Shown: positions 45,255-54,500 of the stretch, one piece after another
How positions within the stretch are numbered: the stretch's first letter is position 1
How the letters are laid out: each line of letters opens with the position of its first letter
From: Ralstonia sp. UNC404CL21Col
Lineage (GTDB): Bacteria; Pseudomonadota; Gammaproteobacteria; Burkholderiales; Burkholderiaceae
Direction: 5' to 3'
DNA length: 64,000 bases
NCBI RefSeq assembly: GCF_000620465.1
Contig: NZ_KK211140.1
Location: forward strand, 375,964 to 439,963
Notes under the pieces: generated by a model
The model's input: only the letters and a program-made list of their open reading frames with translations
The model's database searches: none
Told to the model about the DNA's origin: nothing
Translations under genes and position numbers: made by a program

Positions 45255-45913
45255 GCGCCGAAACCACCACCAAGATTCAACGCTGGACGCGCGATCAGAT
45301 CGCTACCCGTGTGGCGCGTGATATTCCCGACGGCTCGGTCGTCAACTTGGGCATCGGTCTGCCGACGCTGGTGGCGAACCAGCTGCCGGCCGATCGCGAA
45401 ATCATTCTGCATACCGAGAACGGTCTGCTCGGCATGGGCCCGGCGCCCGCTCCCGGGCAAGAAGACGAAGACCTCATCAACGCCGGCAAGCAGCCGGTCA
45501 CGGTCAAGCCTGGCGCATCGTTCTTCCATCACGCCGATTCGTTTGCCATGATGCGGGGCGGCCATCTCGACTATTGCGTGCTCGGCGCCTTCCAGGTATC
45601 GGCCACGGGTGACCTGGCCAACTGGCACACCGGAGCACCGGATGCGATTCCCGCCGTGGGCGGCGCGATGGACCTGGCTATTGGTGCCAAGCGCGTCTTC
45701 GTCATGATGGAGCACCAGACCAAGCAGGGCGAAAGCAAGATCGTGCCGTCGTGCACGTACCCGCTGACGGGTATCGGCTGTGTCGATACCATCTACACCG
45801 ACCTTGCCGTGATCGACATCACGCCCGAGGGGCTGGTGGTGCGCGAGATGGCCGACGGCCTCGATTTCGATACGCTGCAGACGATGACGGCGGCGCCGTT
45901 GCGTCGTGCCTAG
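45251..45913 (+). CDS. pcaJ: PcaJ, 3-oxoadipate CoA-transferase beta subunit
   Basis: The 220-residue subunit contains the catalytic Glu56 in the ENG motif (HTENGLLGMGP) and the VNLGIGLPTLVANQLP and GGHLDYCVLGAFQV segments of the family. ATG 45251 overlaps the pcaI stop, and an AAGGAGG precedes it. pcaF follows 22 nt downstream. Confidence 0.96.
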   Translation: MSAETTTKIQRWTRDQIATRVARDIPDGSVVNLGIGLPTLVANQLPADREIILHTENGLLGMGPAPAPGQEDEDLINAGKQPVTVKPGASFFHHADSFAMMRGGHLDYCVLGAFQVSATGDLANWHTGAPDAIPAVGGAMDLAIGAKRVFVMMEHQTKQGESKIVPSCTYPLTGIGCVDTIYTDLAVIDITPEGLVVREMADGLDFDTLQTMTAAPLRRA

Positions 45914-45935
45914 AACCATTGGAGACAAAACCATC

Positions 45936-47138
45936 ATGACCGAAGCCTTTATCTGCGACGCCATCCGGACCCCCATCGGGCGATACGGCGGCAGCCTGTC
46001 CGCCGTGCGCGCGGATGATCTGGGCGCAGTGCCGCTCAAGGCGCTGATGGCGCGCAACCCGCAGGTCGACTGGTCGGCCATCGACGACGTGATCTTCGGC
46101 TGCGCCAATCAGGCGGGCGAAGACAACCGCAACGTGGCGCGCATGTCGTCGCTGCTGGCCGGGTTGCCCGACAGCGTGCCGGGCTCGACCATCAACCGCC
46201 TGTGCGGCTCGGGCATGGACGCCACCGGCACCGCCGCGCGTGCCATTCGCTCGGGAGAAACCGCGCTGATGATCGCGGGCGGCGTGGAAAGCATGAGCCG
46301 CGCGCCGTTTGTGATGGGCAAGGCGGCCAGCGCCTTCTCGCGCGATGCTGCCATCTACGACACGACCATCGGCTGGCGCTTCATCAACCCGCTGATGAAG
46401 GCGCAATACGGCGTCGACTCGATGCCCGAAACCGCCGAGAACGTCGCCACCGACTACAAGGTCAACCGCGAAGACCAAGACCGCTTCGCGCTGCGCAGCC
46501 AGGCGAGCGCCGCACGTGCGCAGGAAGACGGCACGCTCGCGCAGGAAATCACGCCGGTGACGATCCCGCAGAAGAAGGGCGACGCCATCGTTGTCAACCG
46601 TGACGAGCATCCGCGTGCGACAACCATGGAAGCCCTCGCCAAGCTCAAAGGCGTGGTGCGTCCGGACGGCACGGTGACGGCCGGCAATGCGTCGGGCGTG
46701 AACGACGGCGCCTGCGCGCTCCTCCTTGCCAACGAAGAATCTGCCAAGCGTTTTGGCCTGACGCCGCGTGCGCGCATCGTCGGCATGGCCACGGCCGGCG
46801 TGCCGCCGCGCGTGATGGGCATCGGCCCGGCACCGGCGTCGCAAAAGCTGCTGAAGCAGCTGGGCCTGACGATCGATCAGATGGATGTGATCGAGTTGAA
46901 CGAGGCGTTTGCCGCGCAGGGTTTGGCCGTAACGCGCCAGCTGGGCCTGCGTGACGACGACCCCCGCGTCAACCCGAACGGCGGCGCCATCGCACTGGGC
47001 CACCCGCTCGGCATGAGCGGCGCGCGCCTGGTGACGACAGCGATGTATCAGTTGCAACGCACCGGTGGACGCTACGCGCTGTGCACGATGTGCATTGGCG
47101 TGGGCCAGGGCATTGCGCTGGTCATCGAACGCGTTTGA
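45936..47138 (+). CDS. pcaF: PcaF, 3-oxoadipyl-CoA thiolase
   Basis: The 400-residue thiolase has the nucleophile Cys90 (NRLCGSGM), His356 (GHPLG) and the acid/base Cys386 (CTMCIGVGQG) in the expected places. It cleaves beta-ketoadipyl-CoA into succinyl-CoA and acetyl-CoA. ATG 45936 follows TTGGAGAC. Length is normal. Confidence 0.96.
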   Translation: MTEAFICDAIRTPIGRYGGSLSAVRADDLGAVPLKALMARNPQVDWSAIDDVIFGCANQAGEDNRNVARMSSLLAGLPDSVPGSTINRLCGSGMDATGTAARAIRSGETALMIAGGVESMSRAPFVMGKAASAFSRDAAIYDTTIGWRFINPLMKAQYGVDSMPETAENVATDYKVNREDQDRFALRSQASAARAQEDGTLAQEITPVTIPQKKGDAIVVNRDEHPRATTMEALAKLKGVVRPDGTVTAGNASGVNDGACALLLANEESAKRFGLTPRARIVGMATAGVPPRVMGIGPAPASQKLLKQLGLTIDQMDVIELNEAFAAQGLAVTRQLGLRDDDPRVNPNGGAIALGHPLGMSGARLVTTAMYQLQRTGGRYALCTMCIGVGQGIALVIERV

Positions 47139-47151
47139 GTTTGACACGGCC

Positions 47152-48513
47152 ATGACCAGCGGACTGCTCGATCGCGCCTTCTCCACACCGGCCATGCTGG
47201 CGGTGTGGTCCGATGCCGCCACGGTGCGCGCAATGCTCGATGTCGAGGCCGCGCTGGCGCAGGCCGAAGGCGCTGTGGGCGTGATTCCGGCGGAAGCCGT
47301 TGCGCCGATTCGCGCGGTGTGTGCCAAGGCGACGTTGGATCTGGACGCGCTCGGCAATGCCGCTGCCAGCGCAGGCAACCTGGCGATCCCGCTGGTCAAG
47401 CAACTGACTGCCGCTGTTGCACAGCACGATGAAAACGCTGCGCGCTACGTGCACTGGGGCGCGACCAGCCAGGACATCATCGATACCGGTCTGATGCTGC
47501 AGTGGCGGCAATCGACTGCCTTGCTCGAAGCGGATTTGCAAAAGCTGGCCGACGCGCTCGCTGCACTGGCGCAACGTCATCGCAATACGCCGATGGTGGC
47601 GCGCACGTGGTTGCAGCAGGCCCTGCCGACGACGTTTGGGCGCAAGGTTGCGGGCTGGCTGGAAGCAGTGCATCGCGCGCAGGATCGTTTTGCCGCGCTG
47701 CGCGCGCATGTGCCCGTGCTTCAGTTTGGCGGGGCGGCAGGCACGCTTGCCAGCCTGGGTGAACATGCACGCGCCGTTGCTCAAACGCTGGCGCACGAAC
47801 TTGATCTGCCGCTGCCAGCACTCTCTTGGCACGGCGAGCAGGATCGAATCGCCGAGATCGGCACGACGCTCGCGCTGCTGACCGGCACATTTGGCCATGT
47901 CGCGCGCGATCTCTCGCTGATGATGCAAACAGAGGTGGGCGAAGTTGCGGAGCCGTCCGGTGCCGGCAAGGGCGGTTCTTCCACCATGCCGCATAAGCGC
48001 AACCCGGTTGGCTGCGCGACTGTGCTGGCTGCGGCCACGCGCATGCCTGGCCTGGCGAGCACGCTGCTGGCTGCGCTGCCGCAGGAGCACGAACGCGCGC
48101 TCGGCGGTTGGCAGGCGCAGTGGGCGCCGTTGCGCGAGATGGCCTGTCTCGCGGCGGGCGCGCTCGATCGGATGTGCGAGATCGTCGGAGGTTTGCAAGT
48201 CGACGCTGCTCGCATGCGCGCAAATCTAGACCTTACGCACGGCCTGATTCTTGGTGAAGCCGTGATGCTGGCGCTGGGGGCGGATCTTGGCCGCCTGCAG
48301 GCGCACCATGTGGTTGAAGCTGCCAGCCGCAAAGCGGTACAAGAGAACAAGACGCTGCATGACGTACTGGCGCAGGATGCCGACGTCCTTCGTATCTGGG
48401 GTGCAACCGCGCCGCAACGGCTGAGCGCGCTGCTCGACCCCACCCATTACCTTGGCGATGCGGGCGCCGCTGTCGACCGCGTGCTTGCGGAACACGCCCG
48501 CCGCCACCCCTGA
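47152..48513 (+). CDS. pcaB: PcaB, 3-carboxy-cis,cis-muconate cycloisomerase
   Basis: The 453-residue member of the fumarase/aspartase superfamily has the signature GGSSTMPHKRNPVG and the HWGATSQDIIDT active-site block. It lactonises 3-carboxymuconate made by protocatechuate 3,4-dioxygenase. ATG 47152 lies 13 nt after pcaF. The dioxygenase genes pcaGH are not in this window. Confidence 0.95.
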   Translation: MTSGLLDRAFSTPAMLAVWSDAATVRAMLDVEAALAQAEGAVGVIPAEAVAPIRAVCAKATLDLDALGNAAASAGNLAIPLVKQLTAAVAQHDENAARYVHWGATSQDIIDTGLMLQWRQSTALLEADLQKLADALAALAQRHRNTPMVARTWLQQALPTTFGRKVAGWLEAVHRAQDRFAALRAHVPVLQFGGAAGTLASLGEHARAVAQTLAHELDLPLPALSWHGEQDRIAEIGTTLALLTGTFGHVARDLSLMMQTEVGEVAEPSGAGKGGSSTMPHKRNPVGCATVLAAATRMPGLASTLLAALPQEHERALGGWQAQWAPLREMACLAAGALDRMCEIVGGLQVDAARMRANLDLTHGLILGEAVMLALGADLGRLQAHHVVEAASRKAVQENKTLHDVLAQDADVLRIWGATAPQRLSALLDPTHYLGDAGAAVDRVLAEHARRHP

Positions 48514-48535
48514 ACACGCATTCCACGGAGACACC

Positions 48536-49348
48536 ATGCCCTGGCTTGAACACGACAACGTCCGCCTGTATCACGAATTCGACGATGGGCCCGCCACGGG
48601 TAAGCCGGTGCTGGTGCTGTCGAATTCGCTCGGCACCAACCTCGGTATGTGGGAGCCGCAGCTCGACGCGCTGCGCCAGCACTTTCGCCTGTTGCGCTAT
48701 GACCAGCGCGGCCACGGGCGATCGAGCGTGCCGGACGCGCCGTTTGGCGTCGCGCAACTCGGCAGTGATGTGCTCGCGCTGCTCGACCACTACAACATTG
48801 AGCTGGCGCTGTTCTGCGGCCTGTCGATGGGCGGGCTGACCGGCCTGTGGCTGGCCGCGCATCACGGCGAGCGTTTCCCGCGCATGGTCGTGACGAACAC
48901 CGCCGCGCTGATCGGCACGCAGCAAAGCTGGAATACGCGCATCGCGCAGGTCGAGCAGGGCGGCATGGCAAGCATTACGGAAACGGTGCTGGAGCGCTGG
49001 TTCACGCAGGGCTACCGCGATGCCAACGCCAGCCGCGTCGACATCGTCAAGGCGATGTTGCTGTCCACACCGGACGCCGGTTACAACGGCAACTGCGCAG
49101 CCATTCGCGATGCGGATCTACGCGCGCAGCTGCCGAACATCCGCGTGCCGATGCTGGTGATTGGCGGCACGCACGATATTTCCACGCCGGCTGCACAGAC
49201 CAAGCTCATTGCCGACGGCGTGCCAGGCGCCCAGTACATCGAACTGTCTGCCGGCCACCTCGCCAACTGGGAGCAGGCCGACGGCTACACCGCAGCGCTG
49301 GTCAGCTTCTTGACGACCGGCGTGGTGCGCGAGGTTGCCCATGGATGA
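48536..49348 (+). CDS. pcaD: PcaD, 3-oxoadipate enol-lactonase
   Basis: The 270-residue alpha/beta hydrolase has the nucleophile Ser97 in GLSMGG, with Asp in GGTHDIST and His in SAGHLANWE completing the triad. It opens the beta-ketoadipate enol-lactone. ATG 48536 follows ACGGAGAC. The stop overlaps pcaC by 8 nt. Confidence 0.95.
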   Translation: MPWLEHDNVRLYHEFDDGPATGKPVLVLSNSLGTNLGMWEPQLDALRQHFRLLRYDQRGHGRSSVPDAPFGVAQLGSDVLALLDHYNIELALFCGLSMGGLTGLWLAAHHGERFPRMVVTNTAALIGTQQSWNTRIAQVEQGGMASITETVLERWFTQGYRDANASRVDIVKAMLLSTPDAGYNGNCAAIRDADLRAQLPNIRVPMLVIGGTHDISTPAAQTKLIADGVPGAQYIELSAGHLANWEQADGYTAALVSFLTTGVVREVAHG

Positions 49349-49739
49349 TCGCGAACGCTACGCCGCCGGCATGGAAGTGCGCCGCGCCGTGCTGGGCGAT
49401 GCCCACGTCGACCGTGCCAACGCCGCGCAGACCGATCTGACGGCTCCGTTTCAAGACCTCATCACGCGCTATGCCTGGGGCGAAATCTGGACGCGCCCCG
49501 GCTTGCCGCGCCACACCCGCAGCCTGCTGACGATCGCCATGATGGTCGCCCTCGGCCGCGACGGCGAGTTGCGTTTGCATCTGCGCGCCGCCGCCAACAA
49601 CGGTGTCACGCGCGACGAGATCCAGGAAACGCTGCTGCAGACGGCCATCTACTGCGGCGTGCCGGCTGCCAACCATGCCTTCCACCTCGCGCAGACAGTG
49701 TTTGCCGAGATGGATGCGGAGGGCGCTGCGAAGAAGTAA
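49341..49739 (+). CDS. pcaC: PcaC, 4-carboxymuconolactone decarboxylase
   Basis: The 132-residue protein has the family core WTRPGLPRHTRSLLTIAMMVALGRDGELRLHLRAA split by the usual helices, and the Cys in TAIYCGVPAANHAF. It decarboxylates 4-carboxymuconolactone. In many bacteria pcaD and pcaC are fused as pcaL; here they are separate but overlap by 8 nt. It ends the pca enzyme block. Confidence 0.95.
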   Translation: MDDRERYAAGMEVRRAVLGDAHVDRANAAQTDLTAPFQDLITRYAWGEIWTRPGLPRHTRSLLTIAMMVALGRDGELRLHLRAAANNGVTRDEIQETLLQTAIYCGVPAANHAFHLAQTVFAEMDAEGAAKK

Positions 49740-49823
49740 CACCGCCGTCTCCGGAGAGACGCCACGCAACACACCGGGCAAACCGGCCGCCGAGCTGGAA
49801 AAAAATGCCCAAGGAGGAGACCC

Positions 49824-50693
49824 ATGCTCAGCGCATTGGGTGTGTTGTTCGACGGGCTGGCCTACGGCAGTCTGTTGTTCCTGATCAGCATCGGCCTGTC
49901 GGTCACGATGGGCTTGATGAACTTCATCAACCTCGCGCACGGGGCGTTCGCCATGGCGGGCGGCTATGTGTGCGTGGTGCTGATGAACCGCCTCGGTGTG
50001 CCGTTTCTGGCAACGCTGCCCATCGTTTTCCTTGTCACCGCAGCTATCGGTTTTGTGCTGGAGCGCACGCTGTACCGGCGGCTCTATCGCGCGAGCCCGC
50101 TCGATCAGGTGCTGTTCTCCATCGCGCTCGTTTTCATGGCGATGGCGGGTGCGACTTACGTGTGGGGGCCGTCGCAGCAGCCTGTCGAACTACCGGAGAT
50201 GCTGCGCGGGCAATGGCGGGTTTTCGATAGCGGATTGGAAGTCGGGCGTTATCGCCTGTTTCTGATTGGCGTCGTGATTGCGCTGACGGCGCTGCTCGCG
50301 TGGCTGATCGAGCGCACGCGCTTCGGCGCGCAGGTGAGGGCGTCCGTGGACAACCAGCAGGCATCTGCAGGGCTGGGCATCAACGTGAGCCTGGTGTTTT
50401 CCGTCACGTTCGCGCTCGGCTCGGGGTTGGCAGGGCTGGGCGGCGGGTTGGGCATCGACGTGCTCGGGCTCGACCCGGCCTTCCCGATCAAATACATGGT
50501 GTACTTCCTGCTCGTGGTGGCAGTTGGCGGCGCCGGTTCCATCAAGGGCACATTGCTGGCGGCGCTTGTGCTCGGCGTGTTCGACGTAGCCGGCAAGTAC
50601 TACGTGCCCGACGTGGGCGCGTTCGTCATCTACGGGTTGATGGTCGTGCTGCTCGTGTTCTTCCCGAGCGGTTTGCTGGGGAGGCGCGCATGA
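49824..50693 (+). CDS. LivH-type ABC permease, predicted aromatic-acid uptake
   Basis: The 289-residue membrane protein of the branched-chain amino acid (HAAT) permease family has GLMNFINLAHGAFAMAGGYV near the start and the GGLGIDVLGLDPAFP and VGGAGSIKGTLL blocks. Its place between pcaC and pobA suggests it imports an aromatic acid such as 4-hydroxybenzoate or protocatechuate rather than leucine (inference). ATG 49824 follows AAGGAGGAGACC. It overlaps the next permease by 4 nt. Confidence 0.92.
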   Translation: MLSALGVLFDGLAYGSLLFLISIGLSVTMGLMNFINLAHGAFAMAGGYVCVVLMNRLGVPFLATLPIVFLVTAAIGFVLERTLYRRLYRASPLDQVLFSIALVFMAMAGATYVWGPSQQPVELPEMLRGQWRVFDSGLEVGRYRLFLIGVVIALTALLAWLIERTRFGAQVRASVDNQQASAGLGINVSLVFSVTFALGSGLAGLGGGLGIDVLGLDPAFPIKYMVYFLLVVAVGGAGSIKGTLLAALVLGVFDVAGKYYVPDVGAFVIYGLMVVLLVFFPSGLLGRRA

Positions 50694-51724
50694 GTGTGCT
50701 GCAGCAGTTGAGGCGGTCAGCCCGGCCTGTTGAGGGCTCCGCCGCACATGGGTTGCCGGAAGCACGGTGGTCACCGTTCGAGATCGCGTTCTGGTGCGTG
50801 CCGATTGCGGTGTTCTTTCTTCTTCCCGATTACCTCGTCTTCGGCAGCCAGGTGCTGATCGTCGGGCTGTTTGCGTTGTCGCTCGATCTGGTGCTCGGCT
50901 ATGCGGGCATCGTGTCGCTAGGGCATGCAGGCTTCTTCGGGCTTGGCGCCTACACCGCCGGACTGCTCGCGGCGCATGGCTGGGGTGAACCGCTCAGCGG
51001 TCTGGCTGCTGGCGCTGTCGTGGCTGCGCTGGCCGGCTTCTGTGTGAGTTTTCTCGTCGTGCGCGGCCAGGACCTGACGCGACTGATGGTCACGCTCGGC
51101 ATCGGCCTGATGCTGTATGAAGCGGCCAACAAGATGGCGTTTCTCACGGGCGGTGTTGATGGCCTTTCCGGTGTGACGATGCGCAACCTGCTCGGCACGT
51201 TCGCGTTCGACTTGGAGGGGCGCACGGCTTACGTCTACAGCCTGGTCGTGCTGTTTCTGGCGTTTGTAGGGTTGCGTCGCCTGGTGCGCTCGCCGTTCGG
51301 GTTGTCGCTGCGCGGCATTCAGCAGGGGCCGAAGCGCATGCCAGCCATCGGCGCGAATGTTCGCATGCGGCTGGTTGCGGCGTTTACCGTGAGTGCGGCG
51401 ATTGCCGGTGTCGCAGGCGCCTTGCTCTCGCAGACCACGCAATTTGTCGGACTGGATTCGCTGGGCTTCTCGCGCTCGGCAGAGCTGCTGATCATGCTCG
51501 TGCTGGGCGGTGCCGGCCGGTTGTACGGCGCGCTGATCGGCGCAGCGGTGTTCATGATTGCACAGGACGTGTTGGCCGGCATCAATCCTGTCTATTGGCA
51601 GTTCTGGATCGGCCTGCTGCTGATGGTGATTGTGCTGTTTGCGCGCGGCGGCATTCTCGGCGGGCTCGAGGCTGCCGTATCCGCAGTCAAGGCGCGTGGT
51701 GCTCGCAAGGGAGGTGCGTCGTGA
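50690..51724 (+). CDS. LivM-type ABC permease, predicted aromatic-acid uptake
   Basis: The 344-residue permease has the LivM pattern: LDLVLGYAGIVSLGHAGFFGLGAYTAGLL, then the coupling region around GANVRMRLVAAFTVSAAIAGVAGALL, with about nine membrane helices. It overlaps the LivH-type gene by 4 nt and the following ATPase gene by 4 nt. It is part of the transporter placed between pca and pob genes. Confidence 0.92.
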   Translation: MSVLQQLRRSARPVEGSAAHGLPEARWSPFEIAFWCVPIAVFFLLPDYLVFGSQVLIVGLFALSLDLVLGYAGIVSLGHAGFFGLGAYTAGLLAAHGWGEPLSGLAAGAVVAALAGFCVSFLVVRGQDLTRLMVTLGIGLMLYEAANKMAFLTGGVDGLSGVTMRNLLGTFAFDLEGRTAYVYSLVVLFLAFVGLRRLVRSPFGLSLRGIQQGPKRMPAIGANVRMRLVAAFTVSAAIAGVAGALLSQTTQFVGLDSLGFSRSAELLIMLVLGGAGRLYGALIGAAVFMIAQDVLAGINPVYWQFWIGLLLMVIVLFARGGILGGLEAAVSAVKARGARKGGAS

Positions 51725-52494
51725 CTGCACCGAAGATGCATCCTCCGCCCACATTGAGCACGCGCGGCCTGTCCAGGCGCTGGGGCGGCTTTCACGCCAA
51801 TTCCGATATTTCGCTGTCTTTTGCGCCAGGCGCGCGCCACGCGTTGATCGGCCCGAACGGCGCGGGCAAGACGACTTTCATCAATCTGCTCACCGGCGCG
51901 CTCGCACCCACGGCGGGCCAGGTGCTGTTGGACGGGGAAGACATCACCCGGCTGCCCGCGCACCAGCGCGTCAAGCGCGGCATCACGCGCACATTCCAGA
52001 TCAACACGTTGTTTCCGGGATTGACGGTGCTGGAATCGGTGATGCTCGCCATCTTCGAGCGCACGGGCGCGTCGTGGCAATGGCACCGTACCGTCGCGTC
52101 GCACAAGGATGCCCGCGACGAAGCGATGGCATTGCTGTGCCGCCTGCAACTCGGCGCCGACGCGCTGTCGCCCACGCACGCGCTGCCTTACGGCAAACAG
52201 CGTCTGGTGGAAATCGCCCTGGCGCTCGCGATGCATCCGCGCATCCTGCTCCTCGACGAGCCTGCCGCCGGCATCCCGAGCGGACAAAGTACCGAACTGT
52301 TCGAGGTCATCGCCAGCTTGCCACGCGACATCACGATCCTCTTCATCGAGCACGACATGAACCTCGTGTTCCGCTTTGCCGAGCGCATCAGCGTGTTGGT
52401 CGCCGGGCGCGTGCTGACCGAAGGCACGCCGCAGGAGATCGCCGCCGACCCGCGGGTGCGCGAGGTCTACCTCGGGGAGGCCGAGCATGCGTGA
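51721..52494 (+). CDS. LivG-type ABC transporter ATPase
   Basis: The 257-residue ATPase has Walker A GPNGAGKT, a LivG-like signature ALPYGKQRLVEIALAL in place of LSGGQ, Walker B ILLLDEPAAG and the switch His in FIEHDMNLVF. GTG 51721 was chosen because AAGGGAGG lies 8 nt upstream and it overlaps the permease stop. Its end overlaps the second ATPase gene by 8 nt. Confidence 0.93.
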   Translation: MTAPKMHPPPTLSTRGLSRRWGGFHANSDISLSFAPGARHALIGPNGAGKTTFINLLTGALAPTAGQVLLDGEDITRLPAHQRVKRGITRTFQINTLFPGLTVLESVMLAIFERTGASWQWHRTVASHKDARDEAMALLCRLQLGADALSPTHALPYGKQRLVEIALALAMHPRILLLDEPAAGIPSGQSTELFEVIASLPRDITILFIEHDMNLVFRFAERISVLVAGRVLTEGTPQEIAADPRVREVYLGEAEHA

Positions 52495-53188
52495 CCTGTT
52501 GTCGTTCGAACATGTGACCGCCGGCTACGGTAACGCTGTCGTCCTGGACGATGTGTCGTTCGCGTTGGAAACTGGCGGCAGTCTCGCGCTGCTGGGCCGC
52601 AACGGTGTGGGCAAGACCACGCTGCTCGCCACGCTGATGGGCTTTACACGCCTGCACGGTGGGCGTATCCGCTGGCAGGGCGCGGATATCGCCAAGGTGC
52701 CGCCGCACCGGCGTGCCCGTGCGGGGCTCGGCTGGGTGCCGCAGGAGCGGTGGATGTTTCCGTCGCTGACGGTGGAAGAGCATCTGACCGCCGTGGCGCG
52801 ACCCGGCGCCTGGGATGTGGCGCGCGTCTACAAGACCTTTCCGCGTTTGCAGGAGCGGCGCCACAATCTCGGCAATCAGCTGTCGGGCGGGGAGCAGCAG
52901 ATGGTCGCCATCGCCCGCGCGCTTGTGACGAATCCCGCGCTGCTGTTGTTGGATGAACCGATGGAAGGGCTCGCGCCGATCATCGTGCAGGAGCTTGGCC
53001 GCGCCATCCGCGCGCTCGTGGAGGAGGGCGGCATGGCGGTGATCCTGGTGGAGCAGCATGCGCGTCTGGCGCTGCAACTCACGCAGCGCGCGCTGGTGCT
53101 CGATCGCGGCCGGATCGTGCACGCATCGGCCAGCGCCGATCTGCTGGCCGATGCGCCGTTGCTGCAACGGCTCGTGGCGGTTGCGTAG
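52487..53188 (+). CDS. LivF-type ABC transporter ATPase
   Basis: The 233-residue ATPase has Walker A GRNGVGKTT, signature NQLSGGEQQMVAIARAL, Walker B LLLLDEPMEGLAP and VEQHARLAL, typical of LivF. It closes the plus-strand transporter operon and is convergent, by only 3 nt, with the binding-protein gene of the same system. Confidence 0.93.
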   Translation: MRDLLSFEHVTAGYGNAVVLDDVSFALETGGSLALLGRNGVGKTTLLATLMGFTRLHGGRIRWQGADIAKVPPHRRARAGLGWVPQERWMFPSLTVEEHLTAVARPGAWDVARVYKTFPRLQERRHNLGNQLSGGEQQMVAIARALVTNPALLLLDEPMEGLAPIIVQELGRAIRALVEEGGMAVILVEQHARLALQLTQRALVLDRGRIVHASASADLLADAPLLQRLVAVA

Positions 53189-53191
53189 GAT

Positions 53192-54361
53192 TTATTTGCC
53201 TGGGTCCTTCACGTCGGCAAACTTGTCGAACTCGACGTTGTACAGCTCGTTGCCGACTTTCTCCACCTTGCGGATGTAGACGGTCTGCACCACGTCGCGC
53301 GTGGCCGGGTCGATGGTGATCGGCCCGCGCGGGCTGTCGATCTTCATGCCCTTGAAGGCGGCCATGGCCTTCTCGCCGTCGATCTTGCCGCCGAGCTTGT
53401 TGATCACGTTGTAGATCGCGCCGATGCCGTCATACGCGGCCACCGCCATGAAGTTCGGGCGGCCTGCACCTGGGTTGGCGTCGGCAAAGGCTTTCAGGAA
53501 GGTCTTGTTCTGTGCGGAGTCGTGCGCGGCCGAGTAGTGGAACGACGTGATGACACCCAGCGTCGAGTCGCCCATGGCTGGCAGCACGTGGTCGTCGGTC
53601 AGATCGCCTGTCGCGATGACCTTGATCCCGGCCTGCGCCAGCCCGCGCTCGCGGAAGCCCTTCATGAACGCCACACCTTGCTCGCCGGCCGGCAGGAAGA
53701 CGAACACAGCTTGCGGCTTGGTGTCTTTCACGCGCTGGATGAACGGTGCGAATTCAGGATTGCGCAACGGCGCGCGTACGGCTTCCACGACCTGGCCGCC
53801 CCCGGCAGTGAACGTCTGCTTGAACGCGTTTTCCGCATCAATGCCCGGCGCGTAATCGGCTACCACCGTGGCCACCTGCTTGATGCCGTTCTTCAGGGCC
53901 CACGAGGCGATCGGCGTGGAGATCTGCGGCAACGTCATCGACACACGCGTCACATAATCCGACTTGGTCGTGATGGACGACGATGCCGCATTGAAGATCA
54001 CCATCGGCTTCTTCGCCTGCTGCGCGATGGGCGCCACGGCCAGCGCTTCCGGCGTGAGGCCGAAGCCGGCCAGGAAGTCCACCTTGTCGCGCACTACCAG
54101 TTCCTGCGCGAGCCGCTTGGCGACGTCCGGCACAGGGCCGGTCGTGTCCTTTACGATGATCTGCACTTGCCGCCCGCCGGCGGTCGTGCCGTGCAGCTTC
54201 TGGTATGCCTTGATGCCGTCTTCCATCTGCTTGCCATAGTCGGCAAAGGGCCCCGAGAAAGGCGCGATCAGGCCGATCTTGATGGGCTCATCCGCAAAGG
54301 CGGGTAGGCCGATCATCAGCGCACCGGCAACGGCAGTCAGCAGCAGCACACGACGTTTCAT
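53192..54361 (-). CDS. LivK-type periplasmic binding protein of the pca-pob transporter
   Basis: The 389-residue protein has a signal peptide (to about AFAD) and a type 1 periplasmic-binding fold (IKIGLIAPFSGPFADYGKQMEDGIKAY; AVAPIAQQAKKPMVIFNAASSSIT). Relatives with this form bind aromatic or other organic acids as well as amino acids. It is transcribed toward the permease/ATPase genes from the other side and has its own promoter region with a PcaR-like site. ATG 54361 follows TTTGGAGACC. Confidence 0.92.
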   Translation of the reverse strand: MKRRVLLLTAVAGALMIGLPAFADEPIKIGLIAPFSGPFADYGKQMEDGIKAYQKLHGTTAGGRQVQIIVKDTTGPVPDVAKRLAQELVVRDKVDFLAGFGLTPEALAVAPIAQQAKKPMVIFNAASSSITTKSDYVTRVSMTLPQISTPIASWALKNGIKQVATVVADYAPGIDAENAFKQTFTAGGGQVVEAVRAPLRNPEFAPFIQRVKDTKPQAVFVFLPAGEQGVAFMKGFRERGLAQAGIKVIATGDLTDDHVLPAMGDSTLGVITSFHYSAAHDSAQNKTFLKAFADANPGAGRPNFMAVAAYDGIGAIYNVINKLGGKIDGEKAMAAFKGMKIDSPRGPITIDPATRDVVQTVYIRKVEKVGNELYNVEFDKFADVKDPGK

Positions 54362-54450
54362 GAAGGTCTCCAAAGGTTGATCGGCAAGCGTGAGCCGAAA
54401 GGCACTGCAACGGCGTCGCCTGCGCGTGCCAGCGATCCTAAAGGCTCCTT

Positions 54451-54485
54451 GTTCGCAATGCAATCGAGTGTTCGTATCGTGAACA
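54451..54485 (-). promoter_or_regulatory. PcaR-like operator upstream of the binding-protein gene
   Basis: GTTCGTATCGTGAAC (54470-54484) matches GTTCGTATATCGAAC of the pcaI operator at 12 of 15 positions and sits within a TGTTC-N7-GAACA palindrome (54469-54485). A further GTTCG lies at 54451-54455. It is about 90-135 bp before the start codon of the binding-protein gene. Confidence 0.5.
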
Positions 54486-54500
54486 TTCGCCGCGGCGCTG

